Positions 1 to 9,969 of a DNA stretch of 64,000 nucleotides are shown in pieces. The stretch comes from Symsagittifera roscoffensis (Eukaryota; Xenacoelomorpha; Acoela; Convolutidae), in NCBI RefSeq assembly GCF_963678635.1, contig NW_026971149.1, forward strand, positions 1,242,001 through 1,306,000, written 5' to 3'. The notes beneath the pieces are model-generated. The model was given only the letters and a program-made list of their open reading frames with translations, made no database searches and was not told the DNA's origin. Position numbers and translations under genes: made by a program. Numbering within the stretch: the first letter of the stretch is position 1; each line of letters begins with the position of its first letter.

Positions 1-177
1 TTTTCTAGGTTCCTGTACCCACAATTTGTCCTGTCACACAATGACCGGGACATTATCCCTGAGTCAGTATAATATTCGTCCATTTTTTGTAGCCCGTGGT
101 GTCAAATAGTGGCTCTACTTCATTACTTATTTGGAGTGTTTCATTTTTCTTGTATTCAGTAAAAAAATCAATTTCCA

Positions 178-410
178 GTGAACGTTTCGCTTTCTGATCC
201 TCAAATTCACTCATGTTCTCTTCATCAAGTGATCTTCCACTACGTCTTTCTTATCAGGCTGAGATCTGTCCGGGAATGCCCAAAAACCTCAGAGAACAAG
301 TCATTCGACCAATCTGGCATCCTGTACAGCCTCACGCACTTGAGCACCGAGAAAGAATAATGGAACAATACTTACTGCGTTCATGCGTTCACACGACCAA
401 ATAATTAAAT
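178..410 (-). pseudogene. Decayed left-arm copy of the unidentified R-arm ORF
   Basis: On the minus strand this stretch repeats the unidentified ORF seen on the plus strand at 25794-26066 and 13101-13283. Peptides such as PLFFLGAQ, REAVQDARLVE and a following KKDVVEDHLM correspond to PLFFLGAE, REAVKNARLVK and KKKLAEDHLI there. The frame is broken by at least one stop just after the LVE. It is the mirror copy expected from the inverted repeat. Function unknown. The plus-strand ORFs over this interval are antisense shadows. Confidence 0.5.
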
Positions 411-1092
411 AAGCAGGACTATGGTGTGACTCGCTCTGTTTCACACACGTCTGGTTCTGGAGAGCCTCTCAACAGTCTCCGATGTATTGCTCTGTGTACA
501 ATACTCCGAGGAACAACTCTACTTTAAGGGTATCACATAATTTGCAACAGCTCTAGCCATTCTACGTTAAAAAGTATTATAATCACGTTTACTTGAGTCA
601 CGCCATGATAGTGTGCAATCAGGCCCACGCCTTTCTGCTTCGCAACGCTCAGTTTTCTGGAAAGTCTCAATAACTAACGATGATGTTGAATGAAAATTTT
701 CAGACAAGGGCTGATACCACAAGTATGACCTTCCAAACATACATTTTTCTTCATCAAATTGGTATGAAATTCGCCTCGGACAGTTCTGTGATCTGGGTGC
801 GCAATTGGTAGATCTTGAATCATTCGTCTTCACTTTGCTCCAGTACGATGTCGGAATGATTTCCTATATTGCCTTCGTATTTAGAGTTGAATGTCAATAA
901 AATTTTCATAAGTTCCCTCATGGTCAACAAGTTGGTTCGAAACGGTTAATTTCCTTGAGCAACAATCAAAAACAATGGTTACCCATATCCTGGGCATCAA
1001 GGAGTCGACCACAGATATCTCCAAAATTGCTCCTAATTGCACCGATACCTATGTTAGCGTCTATTTTTGCTACTGAGCTTAAGCCAAAGGTA

Positions 1093-2640
1093 GCTTTCTC
1101 ATAATGTAATTTTAGATAAGCTGCACCGTCTGCTCATCCCGGTATCCTATTTTTGGCCGGATAGAATCGTTCAACATCTTAGTCTAATACCAATTTTAAT
1201 CTTACTCTTATTTCTCCTAGAATCAAAAGATCTTATGTATATTGGTATCGCGAGTTAGTTTTGGAGTTTGTGCAAAAAGAGAGCAACTGTAGTCTAAGAT
1301 TTTTTCAAATTTTTCTGGTGCTGAAACCACAAATAATTTTAGCGCTAGAAAAAACTATCAGTGTTAGTGATAGATTTTGATTGGTACGCTTTTAATATTT
1401 TACAGGGGTAATTTTATCAAAAATATAATTGGTTTTAAATAAGTGTTCAGAACTGCTACCACCCATCCGGGGCTTAGAGACCTTTCAGCTTTTAAATTGT
1501 TTATTGTAAAGGAGGACGGGTGGAGAAGTTTTTTTGAGAGAATGGAGCAATTACTTTATGAAGGGAGGATATATGTAGTTGTTTGTAGTTGTTTAGTAGT
1601 TGTTGTAGTTGTATGTAGTTGCTTGATGTAAGTAGTTGTTTGTGGAGATTATATGTAGTTACGCATCTCGTGAAACCCCGATCCTCTATTTTTGATAAGA
1701 GTGGCTCCCGATGAGCAACTTTTTAAAATAACCAATTAAATAAAAACGCTTTTGCGAAACAAACTAAAGGAAGATCATAACTAAAACTGATCCCACAAAC
1801 AAGATTAAGATATATAAATGCAATGTATAAGATTTCTTGGAGTAAACGGAACGAGCAGCAAAGGAGATGAAAACTCGATTACATTCCAACTCTGAAATGG
1901 CAAATTCAGCGGTTTGTTACCGTATTATCTACAAGATTTAGAGTATGGACTCTACATTGCAGTAAGAGGAACCATTGAAACAGACCAATGGCCAACTCGA
2001 TGTTGATCTCACATACCGATCCTAGTCACTTGGCTTTTGAAACGGAAAAGTCAAAGTTCATCTTGCACCTAGTTTTGCTCTAAGCTTAACGAAATCGACA
2101 CATCCTTGCATCGGTCTAAAATCTTCACACGATCAAACGAGACCCATTTCTGGAACACGAGCAACTATTCTTCTTCATGAAGTAATTTCTCCATTCTCTC
2201 AAAAGAAAACTACTCCATCCTTCCTTCACTACAATAAACAATTTAACAGCTGAAAGCTCTCTAAGCCCCGGATGGGTGGAAACAGTTCTATGCTATTATT
2301 TATAACCAATTATGTTATTGATAAATTATCCCTATAAACTAATAGTAACTTACCAATCTGATTCCATCACTAACACTGACATTTATTTCTAGTGCTGAAA
2401 ATATTTGTAGTTTCAGCACCAGACTAATTTATATAAATCTTAGACTACAGTTATTCTCCTTTTGCACAAACTCCAAAACTAACGCGCAATACCAATATAC
2501 ACTAGATCTATTGATACTACGAGATATAAAAGTAAGACTAAGATTGGTGTTAGAGTAAGATGTTGCACGATTCTATCCGGCCGAAAATGAGGTAGCGAGA
2601 CGAACAAACGATGTACCTTATCTGAAATTACTCTATGAGT
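1093..2640. repeat. Foldback unit U1 (inverted repeat arms about 0.47 kb)
   Basis: The left arm (about 1093-1570) and right arm (about 2175-2640) are reverse complements. The GGCCGGATAGAATCG near 1155-1170 pairs with the CGATTCTATCCGGCC near 2568, the TTTTGGAGTTTGTGC near 1258 pairs with GCACAAACTCCAAAA near 2465, and the CCATCCGGGGCTTAGAG near 1464 pairs with CTCTAAGCCCCGGATGG near 2260. The roughly 600 bp centre (1571-2174) has a GTAGTT-rich tract and otherwise no ORF or motif that I recognise. No transposase is visible, so it would be non-autonomous if it is a mobile element. Confidence 0.75.
1571..1647 (+). repeat. GTAGTT/GTTGTT simple repeat, copy 1
   Basis: This is a degenerate simple repeat built from gtagttgttt and gtagttgta words. 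It lies in the loop of a foldback unit immediately after the left arm. The same tract recurs in the same place in four other foldback units. Confidence 0.85.
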
Positions 2641-3239
2641 ATGACCAAAAGGTCATAACTCATCTGGTGCGACCATAAGTCTCGGACAAGACCTTAACTA
2701 ACCTAGATTTAGACATTTAAAAGTAGATTTAGACAATTGCAAAATCGCAAAAATGTTAGATTGAATGGAGAACTAAATAGAAATGTATCTATGTCTCAAA
2801 AAATCTACGCCAAATTTCCGAATTATATGAGGATTACCAGGTTTTGCAAAAAGACCAAGAAGAAGGCGTGAACAACAATCAAGAAGGAGCCGACAAATCC
2901 ACAATATGCTAATGAAACAAACACCGGAACAAGTTTGTTTTTATATTTAGAATCCTTTACACAGTAATTTTAGATTTTCATTTTTAAATTCAAACATCTG
3001 TCACGAATTCTGGCAAATGGGATCATAATAAATCACAAGCTGGCAGCAAAGCAGTTTTTCAATCGACTGTTGGATTAGAGAGTAGTAAAAGATCAATAAA
3101 AAATCCTCTAGAGTATAAATTGGAAAAGATAACAGCGTATTGTTAGATGGTTTTGTTATTTGACAATGTTTTTGTTATTTGCGTGATATCTCTTGATATG
3201 GTCGTGATAATGTGTGATATTGCGAGACTTGCTTTCAGT
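2641..3239. repeat. Linker segment of the 2.5 kb composite unit, copy 1
   Basis: Non-coding AT-rich segment of about 600 bp. It is found again at 5169-5719, 11390-11850, 17216-17610, 21830-22430 and 24365-24900. Recurring landmarks are 'aagaccaagaagaaggcgtgaacaa' (split here at position 2850-2875), 'acaccggaacaagtttg' and 'gttttgttatttgacaat'. I see no ORF with coding character and no recognisable RNA or regulatory site in it. Confidence 0.7.
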
Positions 3240-3616
3240 TTTCAAAACCTCCAGATTTACATTTCCCTCCATCAAATTGGTATGAAGATTCTCCTCGGAC
3301 AGTTCTGTGATCTGGTGGTGAGCAATTGGTAGATCTTGGAATCATTCGTCTTCACTTTGCTACAGTACGATGTCGGACATGATTTTCTATATTGCCTCCG
3401 TATTCAGAACTGAATGTTAATAAGATTTTCATAAGTTCCCTCATGGTCAACAAGTTTGTTCCAAACAGTTCATTCCTTGAGCAACCTTTGAAAATAATGG
3501 TTACCCATATCCTGGGCATCAAGGAGTCGACCAAAGAAACCTCCAAACAGGCTCCTAATTGCAGCGATGCCTATGTTCCTGTCTTTTTTTTGTTGCTGAG
3601 CTTAAGTCGAAGGTAG
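3240..3616 (+). repeat. Partial left-arm segment in direct orientation, copy 2
   Basis: This stretch repeats about 720-1090 in the same orientation, for example 'catcaaattggtatgaag', 'acagttctgtgatctgg', 'ggttacccatatcctggg' and 'catcaaggagtcgacca'. It opens the second 2.5 kb composite unit. Similar segments open the units at 17610 and 22430. No supported gene. Confidence 0.7.
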
Positions 3617-5168
3617 CTTTCTCATAATGTAATTTTAGATAAGGTACACCGTCTGCTCGTCCCGGTATCCTATTTTTGGCCGGATAGAATCGTGCAACAT
3701 CTTAGTCTAAAACCAATTTTAATCTTCCTCTTATTTCTTTTCGAACCACAAGATCTAGTGTAAATTGGTTTTGTGAGCTAGTTTTGGAGTTTGCGCAAAA
3801 GGAGAACAACTGTAGTCTAAGATTTATTCAAATTTTTCTGGTGCTGAAACCACAAAGATTTTCAGCGCTAGAAAAAAAATGTCAGTGTTAATGATGGATT
3901 TTGATTGGTACGCTAGTAATATTTTATAGGGATAATATATCAATAATATAATTGGTTTTAAATAATAGTTTAGAACTGCTACCACCCATCCGGGGCTTTG
4001 AAACCGTTCAGCTTTTAAATTGTTTATTGTAGTGAAGGACGGATGGAGTAGCTTTCTTTTGAGAGAATGGAGCAATTACTTCATGAAGGGAGGATATATG
4101 TAGTTGTTTGTAGTTGTTTAGTAGTAGTTGTTGTTGTATATAGTTGTTTGATACAAGTAGTTGTTTGTGGAGAATGTATGTAGTTGCGCATCTGGTGGTA
4201 CCCCGATCCTCTATTTTTTATAAGAGTGGCTCCAATTGAGCAACTCTTTAAAATATCCAACTAAATGAAACGCTTTTGCGAAAACAACTAATGGGACATC
4301 ATAACTAAAACTGATCCCACATAAATGATGCAATGTAAAAGACATCTTGGAGTAAACGAAACGAGCAGCAAAGGAGATGAAAACTCGATTACATTCCAAC
4401 TCTGAAATTGCAAATTCAGTGGTTTGATGCCGTATTAACTACAGGATTTAAAGTTTGGACTCTACATTGCAGTAAGAGGAACCATTGAAACATACCAATG
4501 GCCATGTCGATCTTGATCTCACATTCCGATCCTAGTCACTTTACACTTCACACGGAAAAGTCAAAGTTCATCTAGCACGTAGTTTCGCTCTAAGCTTAAC
4601 GAAATCGACTTATCCTTGCATTGATCTAGAATCTTCACACAATCACTCAAGACGACGCACGATCAAACGAGACCCATTTCTGGAACACGAACAACTATTC
4701 TTCTTCATGGAGTAATTGCTCCATTCTCTCTCTCAAAAAACTACTCCATCCGTCCTTCTCTACAATAAACAATTTAAAAGCTGAAAGCTCTCTAAGCCCC
4801 GGCTGGGTGGAAACAGTTCTAAGCTAATATTTATAACCAATTATATTTTTGATAAATTATACCTATAAAGTAATACTAACTTACCAATCATATTCCATCC
4901 TTAACGCTGACATTTATTTCTAGTGCTGAAACTATTTGTAGTTTAAGCACCAGACTAATTTGAGTAAATCTTAGACTACAGTTATTCTCCTGTTGCACAT
5001 ACTCCAAAACTAACGCGCAATACCAATATACACTAGATCTATTGATACTAGGAGATATAAAAGTGAGACTAAGATTGGTGTTAGAGTAAGATGTTGCACG
5101 ATTCTATCTGGCCGAAAATGAGATAGCGAGATGAACAAACAATGTACCTTATCTGAAATTACTCTATG
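3617..5168. repeat. Foldback unit U2
   Basis: Direct copy of U1 shifted by about 2.52 kb. The left arm is about 3617-4095 and the right arm about 4705-5168, again with the CATCCGGGGCTT / AAGCCCCGGCTGG pairing. A GTAGTT-rich tract (4096-4170) starts the loop. The loop contains only short ORFs on both strands, which I regard as chance. Confidence 0.75.
4096..4170 (+). repeat. GTAGTT simple repeat, copy 2
   Basis: Same degenerate gtagttgtt tract, at the same position relative to the foldback arm as in U1. Base changes such as gtagtagttgttgttgtata distinguish it from copy 1. Confidence 0.85.
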
Positions 5169-5719
5169 AGTATGACCAAAAGGTCATAACTCATCTGGTG
5201 CGACCATAAGTCTCGGGCAAGACCTTAACTAACCTAGATTTAGACACTTAAAAGTAGAATTAGACAATTGCAAAATCTCAAAAATGTTAGATTGAATGAA
5301 AAAATAAATAGAAATGTATCTACGTCTCAAAAATTCTACGCCAAATTTCCGAATTATACGAGGATTACCAGGTTTTGCAAAAAGACCAAGAAGAAGGCGT
5401 GAACAACAATCAAAAAGCAGCCTACAATTCCACCATATGCTAGTGAAACAAACACCGGAACAAGTTTGTTTTTATATTTAGAATCCTTTACAGAGTAAAT
5501 TTAGATTTTCATTTTTAAATCTAAACATCTGACACGAGTTTTGGCAAATGTGGTCATAAGAAATCTTAAGTTGGCAGCAAAAGAGCAATAAAACTTCCTC
5601 TATGTAAAAATTGGAAAAGGTAACCGCGTATTGTTAGCTGGTTTTGTTATTTGACAATTTATTTGTTATTTGCGTGATATCTCGTGATAGTGTGTGCTAT
5701 TGCAAGACTTGCATTCGTT
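5169..5719. repeat. Linker segment, copy 2
   Basis: Repeats 2641-3239 with scattered substitutions and a deletion of about 60 bp before 'agcaataaaacttcctc'. No gene or motif is seen. Confidence 0.65.
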
Positions 5720-6421
5720 TTTTTAAAAATGAACCGAAAACAGATTAGTGACTTTGCCAAAGTTCGAAATCATTTCTCTGAAACTTAACACTTACAAGAC
5801 CAAACGTCATCTAAAATGGAACCAGTTCTGAAAGAGCATTTATAATTAGACATAAATATAATTCTCTATCTTTATAAAAATTTACCAACTAATCAATCAT
5901 ATTCCATCTCTAACACTGACACCAGAACAGTTTGAATAAATCTTAGACTACAGTTGCTCTCCTTTTGCACAAACTCCAAAACTAACTCGCAATACCAATA
6001 TACACTGGATCTATTGATCCTAAGAGATATAAGACTAAGATTAAAATTGGTTTTAACTAAGATGCTGCACGAATCATTCCGGTCGAAAAAAAAAAATAGC
6101 GGGACAAGCAGACGGTGTACCTTATCTAAAGTTACACTATGGGAAAGCTACCTATGGCTTAAGCTCAGCAGCAAAAAACAGACAATATCATAGGTATCAC
6201 TGCAATTAGGAGCCTTTTTCGAGAAATCTTTGGTCGACTCCTTGTTTATCAGGATATGGGTAACCATTATTTTCGAACGTTGCTCAAGGAAAGAACCGTT
6301 TCGAACAAGCTTGTTGACCATGAGGTAACTTATGAAAATCTTGTTGACATTAAAAAATTTTGAATAGGGAGGCAATATAGAAAAACATGTCCGACATCGT
6401 ACTGGAGCAAAGTGAAGACGA

Positions 6422-6628
6422 ATGATTCCAAGATCTACCAATTGCGCATCCAGATCACAGAACTGTCCGAGGCGAATTTCATACCAAATTGATGAAGAAA
6501 AATGTATGTCTGGAAGGTCTGATTTATTAAAAACTTTGATTCAACATCATTGTCAGCTAGTGAGACTACACGGGAAACTGATAATTGCCAAAAAGAAAGA
6601 GATGGGGGTAGATAGCAGACTATCATGA
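6422..6628 (+). CDS. Unidentified short ORF in R-arm module (possible exon), copy 1
   Basis: A 68-residue ORF whose reading frame is also open, at the same place, in the second R-arm copy (12589-12795, 68 residues). Shared peptides include DEEKCMSGRSDLLKTLIQHH and LHGKLIIAKKKEMG (VKKK in copy 2), with a few replacements. Codon-level conservation of an open frame over about 200 bp between decayed repeats is weak evidence of past coding. The start and end are just ORF limits, and an exon of a longer gene is possible. I do not recognise the product. Confidence 0.25.
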   Translation: MIPRSTNCASRSQNCPRRISYQIDEEKCMSGRSDLLKTLIQHHCQLVRLHGKLIIAKKKEMGVDSRLS

Positions 6629-6859
6629 CGTGACTTTAAGTTCACAACTTTATCATGGAAGTTATATCTTAACATATAACGGCTAGATCTGGTTCAAAAG
6701 TTTTTGATATACCTAATTGTTGAGCTCTACCTCGGAGTGCTACAGACAGAGCGATAGATCGGAGAAAATAGAGAGGCTCTTGAGAACGAAACGTGCATCA
6801 ACATAACGAATCACACCATTACTTATCTAAGCATTTTCTGAGAAACGCAAGAACGCAGC

Positions 6860-7110
6860 AGGTTTTTCTCCGTTATTTTTTCTCGGTGCTCAAGCGCGTG
6901 AGGCTGTTAAGAATGCCAGACTGGTCAAATACCTGTTCTTGAGATTCTGGGGGCTGTCCCAGACATATCTCGCGCTGATAAAAAAGACCTAGTGAAAGAT
7001 CACTTGATCACGGGAAAGGTAGTGACTCTGAGAAACACCTAGCAAAAGGGTCACTGCCAATCGATTTCTCTAATGTATTCAAGGAGATCGAATCACACCA
7101 AACAATCATT
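6860..7110 (+). pseudogene. Broken copy of the unidentified R-arm ORF
   Basis: Corresponds to the open frame at 25794-26066. Here PLFF.. and REAVKNARLV are followed by a frame break around 6933-6945 (ggtcaaatacctgttcttga), after which GAVPDISRADKKDLVKDHLI and TGKVVTLRN are readable in another frame, then a stop. It lies about 120 bp before the end of the inverted repeat. Function unknown. Confidence 0.45.
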
Positions 7111-7327
7111 GAAATAGAACCAGTATTTGACACAACGGGCTACAAAAATTGGACGAATATTAAACTGACTCATGGAGAATGTCCCGGTCATTGTGTGACA
7201 GGACAAATTGGTGGTACAGGAACCTAGAAAACTTGGACCTGGTATGGGACTGCGGGAAAATGTTCTTTAAAGAGTTCCTTGACAAGCCGTGTCAAGAGTA
7301 GCAGTGAGGGAGATGACAGCAGTATAT

Positions 7328-7516
7328 TCAAGCTTTAAGAGGATATAAGCTATTGACGTTGTAAACCAATGTTTCGTTAAAGTAAACTTCGCAATTGGAG
7401 AAGAGAGAATGTAGTAATTGGTTTACATAGGTTGAGTAAGGCTCTGGATCTCCATCTGAGTCATCCTCTGATTTTAATTCATATTCAATATTTTGTTTTC
7501 TGAAAACTTCAAACAA
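7328..7516 (-). pseudogene. Maverick major-capsid-like N-terminal fragment, copy 1
   Basis: A 62-codon ORF reading MFEVFRKQNIEYEL, an acidic stretch KSEDDSDGDPEP, then YSTYVNQLLHSLFSNCEVYF and NETLVYNVNSLYPLKA. The pattern of a short strand, 'LHSLFSN..VY.N', and 'YN.NSLYP.KA' resembles the N-terminal region of Polinton double-jelly-roll major capsid proteins, where the chain continues with 'YI' and several hundred more residues. Here it stops after KA, so most of the protein is lost and the remainder is replaced by R-arm sequence at 7325. Family assignment is by pattern only. Copies are at 13494 and 26336. Confidence 0.55.
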
Positions 7517-7684
7517 CCTTTTTTATGAATACTTGAAGATTTGAACTGGGATGGGTATCACGCATATCCAACTCAATGCTGCTTACTTCATCTACAGAAG
7601 TACTGGGAAATACTTGTTTCCAAAACTGGGATTTTATCAAAGAAGAATCTGTAAAAGTTCCGTGCCGAAAATGACAACTTTGAT

Positions 7685-8400
7685 TTATACTTTTTTTGTC
7701 AAAATAGTATTTGCGAAACCGACTGGTTTTTTTCCACTCTTTTGAGAAATAATTTTACTAATTCTACGCTTGGATTTCATTTTTTCAACCTGCCAACTGT
7801 TTTCGAACTGTTTTTGTTCTAACATCGTTTGCAAATGTTTTGAGTTTTTTTCGTCCACTAGCGATATCTCCAATCTTTGGTGTTGAAATTTTAAAAATGT
7901 GACTATACTTTTTATCATAAAGGTGATTGCAGTTCTCCCAGGGCACTAAAACTTCTTCCACGCTGTTCATCATGTCCTTGAAAACTGGAAAAAATAACTA
8001 AATTTTGAGCAACATTTCAAAAATTTTGAGCATAATCAAAATGGTTTATCCGAGACAAAATCTAACTCGTAAAATTCCTAAGATCACAAATTGAATTTTT
8101 TCACCTGTAGTACCTCTTAGTTTAATTTTTATGATATGGATTGAGTTTTTAAAAAACTTTTCGATTTGTAGATTTGTAAAGGATTGATTCAAGTAATGTC
8201 CTGTAGATACTATGTCTCCGTTTTTTACTTTGGAATTGAAAGGAATACAACGAGATAAAGGATATTTTGTTTCACCTACTAATTTTCTTATTTGATCTTT
8301 AATATCAGTATATACATCAGGGATTGCATTCTTAAAAAAATTGTAAGAATACTGAAGATAATGTGAACACTATAGGCCCTGTCTGGTTGTGCTCTGGATC
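7685..8400 (-). pseudogene. Maverick gene X, middle and downstream parts, M1 copy
   Basis: Two conserved pieces are readable. At 7973-7785 is MMNSVEEVLVPWENCNHLYD, KKYSHIFKIST and GRKKLKTFANDV. At about 8390-8050 is a piece with NAIPDVYTDIKDQIRK, GETKYPLSRCIPF, GDIVSTGHYLNQSFTNLQI and GTTGEKI. The equivalent pieces in M2, M3, M4 and M5 keep the same peptides, so these were coding. They are separated by non-coding stretches with candidate splice signals and by frameshifts. I do not know the product. Its place between polymerase and capsid-like sequence suggests a structural or packaging protein, which is inference. Confidence 0.55.
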
Positions 8401-8448
8401 ACAACCAAAAACTTAACTCAAATCAGGTTTTTGAATGATAAACACTGA

Positions 8449-8733
8449 TTAATCCTTAGTTAAATGAATGACTATTTTTCGTGTAACCATATCTACTGAT
8501 ACATGATTCTTTTTTTCATACGTTTGAGCATCTATAAGTTTTTGGACTTTGTCATTAATGGCTACAATTTTTTCAAGAAAAATTGGACGCAATGCAGGTT
8601 CCATATGCATCAATTCAAGCTTACTTTTTTCTCCGAACTTTCTCTCCCATTCCTGATAGCAAACTTCCTTTAAGTAACGTTTAGGAACGATGAAAGGTAA
8701 GATATTTCTGAAAGAGGAACCTCCCATTCGCAT
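8449..8733 (-). pseudogene. Maverick gene X, first readable exon, M1 copy
   Basis: A 94-residue open frame starting MRMGGSSFRNILPFIVPKRY, followed by LKEVCYQEWERKFGEK, LELMHMEPALRPI and VAINDKVQKLIDAQTYEKK. It is the longest intact form of this exon. M4 (27733-27551) keeps the first 60 residues; M2, M3 and M5 have frameshifts. Charged, no signal peptide or membrane segment seen. Start chosen at the first ATG. In the other copies the homologous start lies about 60 bp from a G-run and hairpin, which M1 lacks. Function unknown. Confidence 0.5.
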
Positions 8734-8780
8734 TCAAGAATTTTATTCAGGTAAAGTAGTAGATGTTGAGGCTAAAGTGT

Positions 8781-9530
8781 CCCAATAATTTATTAGTAAA
8801 TTATCAAATTGATACTACGTAATCGTCGGTGAAGAAGCCATGGGGAAATATCGTGGATGATATCAGATGAGGTTAGTAGTTTACCTAGCAAACGACTAAT
8901 GTGTTTAGTTTGCAGAAGTGGCCAAAGCAACTCGATGTGTATTGTGGGAAAAAGGGCAGACAAATTTGTAGAAGTTCCTTTGTATTAGCGTGAAGTGGAT
9001 TGATGATTGATTTTAATCGAAGTCTATTTTTGTATACGTTAAAAGGAATTTCAAGTAGTCTCTCTGATACGAGCGTTACTGCTATTTACTTGTGAAAATT
9101 TAAACAAGACGACTCGTATCAGGGTAAAGCCTTGAATGTTCCGACTGCCTTTTCAGATTTATGGAGCAGTAAAAACATTTAGAAAAAATAAATTTCATAA
9201 AATGAAATGAATTTTTTTTCTTCTAAAGTTTGATTTTTTAAATCATCCCCCCACACGCCATATAAAGTACAATAGGATAGATTTCGCTCCTTGTAACAAA
9301 TCATTTATGGCAAATCAGCTTCTTTCAACCAATTTGGAACGATTTCTAAGACGGATTAAATCTCCGCTTACGCGTTATTAGCGCAAAATATATCGCGCGT
9401 TAATTGTTCCAATTTGACCCAAATGGCAATCTTTAAACCCCCATAACTTTACGAAAACAATCACAGGTGAAATATCTTTTCAAATTTAGGCTCAGGACAA
9501 CAATACTTCTTGAATGATATAAAAGAAGTA
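8781..9530. other. Sequence unique to M1, replacing the conserved spacer
   Basis: After 'ggctaaagtg' at about 8780 the M1 sequence departs from M2-M5, and it rejoins near 'aaatgttaaatacg' at about 9535. In M2 only about 240 bp (14981-15220) lies in this interval. The 750 bp here contains a TGATACGAG/CTCGTATCA inverted pair (9065-9073 and 9113-9121) and a GC-richer patch around 9380-9400 (gcgcaaaatatatcgcgcg), but no credible ORF. It may be an insertion with local deletion. I cannot identify it. Confidence 0.55.
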
Positions 9531-9969
9531 ATTAAATGTTAAATACGTATAGATTGTCAACTGAAGGTCTTTTAATTAGATTTTGGGTACATGGTAAGGC
9601 AATAGTAAGTAATTTTGGGAAAAAACTTCGAATATTTTGCGAAATGATTGAAAAAAATTTTAACAAAACTTCAAAACACAATAAAGTTTGTTATAATTTG
9701 ACTTATTAACTATTTTTTTAGATAATCTTACTTTTTATGTACTTGAATCATTGCTGAAACCTACTGAAACTTCAAAAAAATCAATTTTTTTTGAGAGAAA
9801 AACAATTAAATTATTAAATTACAAAGAAAGTATATAAATCACTGCATCGTATTTGGAATTTACCGCAACTTTTAAATAAAACACCAATAAATTACTGCAA
9901 GGTACAAAACTTTATTACATTGCATCACTTGTTATAAAGCTAATTCATTGCATCTCTTCCTATAAGTTC
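9531..9969. other. Gene-free spacer downstream of polymerase remnant (M1)
   Basis: AT-rich spacer shared by all M blocks, with 'cattgctgaaacctactgaaac' near 9750 (21 bases apart in the copies by only a few changes) and an 'aataaaacacc' near 9875. No ORF, RNA gene or clear regulatory site is supported. Confidence 0.6.

Larger units (their letters stand above)
1..7232. repeat. Giant inverted repeat (T block 1) with arms of about 1.3 kb
   Basis: The first bases (ttttctaggttcctgtacc) are the reverse complement of the sequence ending at 7232, and position x in the left arm pairs with about 7233-x for roughly 1.3 kb, for example 721-840 against 6410-6515 and 1204-1300 against 5946-6040. The arms are imperfect, with many substitutions and small indels. 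Between them lie two direct copies of a 2.5 kb composite unit, each containing its own inverted repeat. The outer edge is cut by the window start, so the true arm may be longer. No intact gene is visible. Long terminal inverted repeats are known for Mavericks, and this block adjoins Maverick genes at 7233, but that assignment is inference. Confidence 0.8.
5720..7232 (+). repeat. R-arm module, copy 1
   Basis: Right arm of the giant inverted repeat. The module recurs at 11850-13400 and 24900-26235 and always abuts an M block. It starts with an AT-rich lead (aatgaaccgaaaacagatt) and then carries sequence matching the reversed left arm. It contains two short plus-strand ORF remnants, one at 6422-6628 and a broken one at about 6860-7060. 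It ends with 'ggacaaattggtggtacagg' and 'aacctagaaaactt'. Confidence 0.7.

Noticed and set aside
1571-1647. CRISPR or minisatellite array
   Set aside because: The GTAGTT tract has no unique spacers and no regular unit; it is a degenerate simple repeat.
7551-7745. Plus-strand ORF in M1
   Set aside because: Antisense to gene X remnants, Phe- and Lys-rich, not conserved in the other M blocks.
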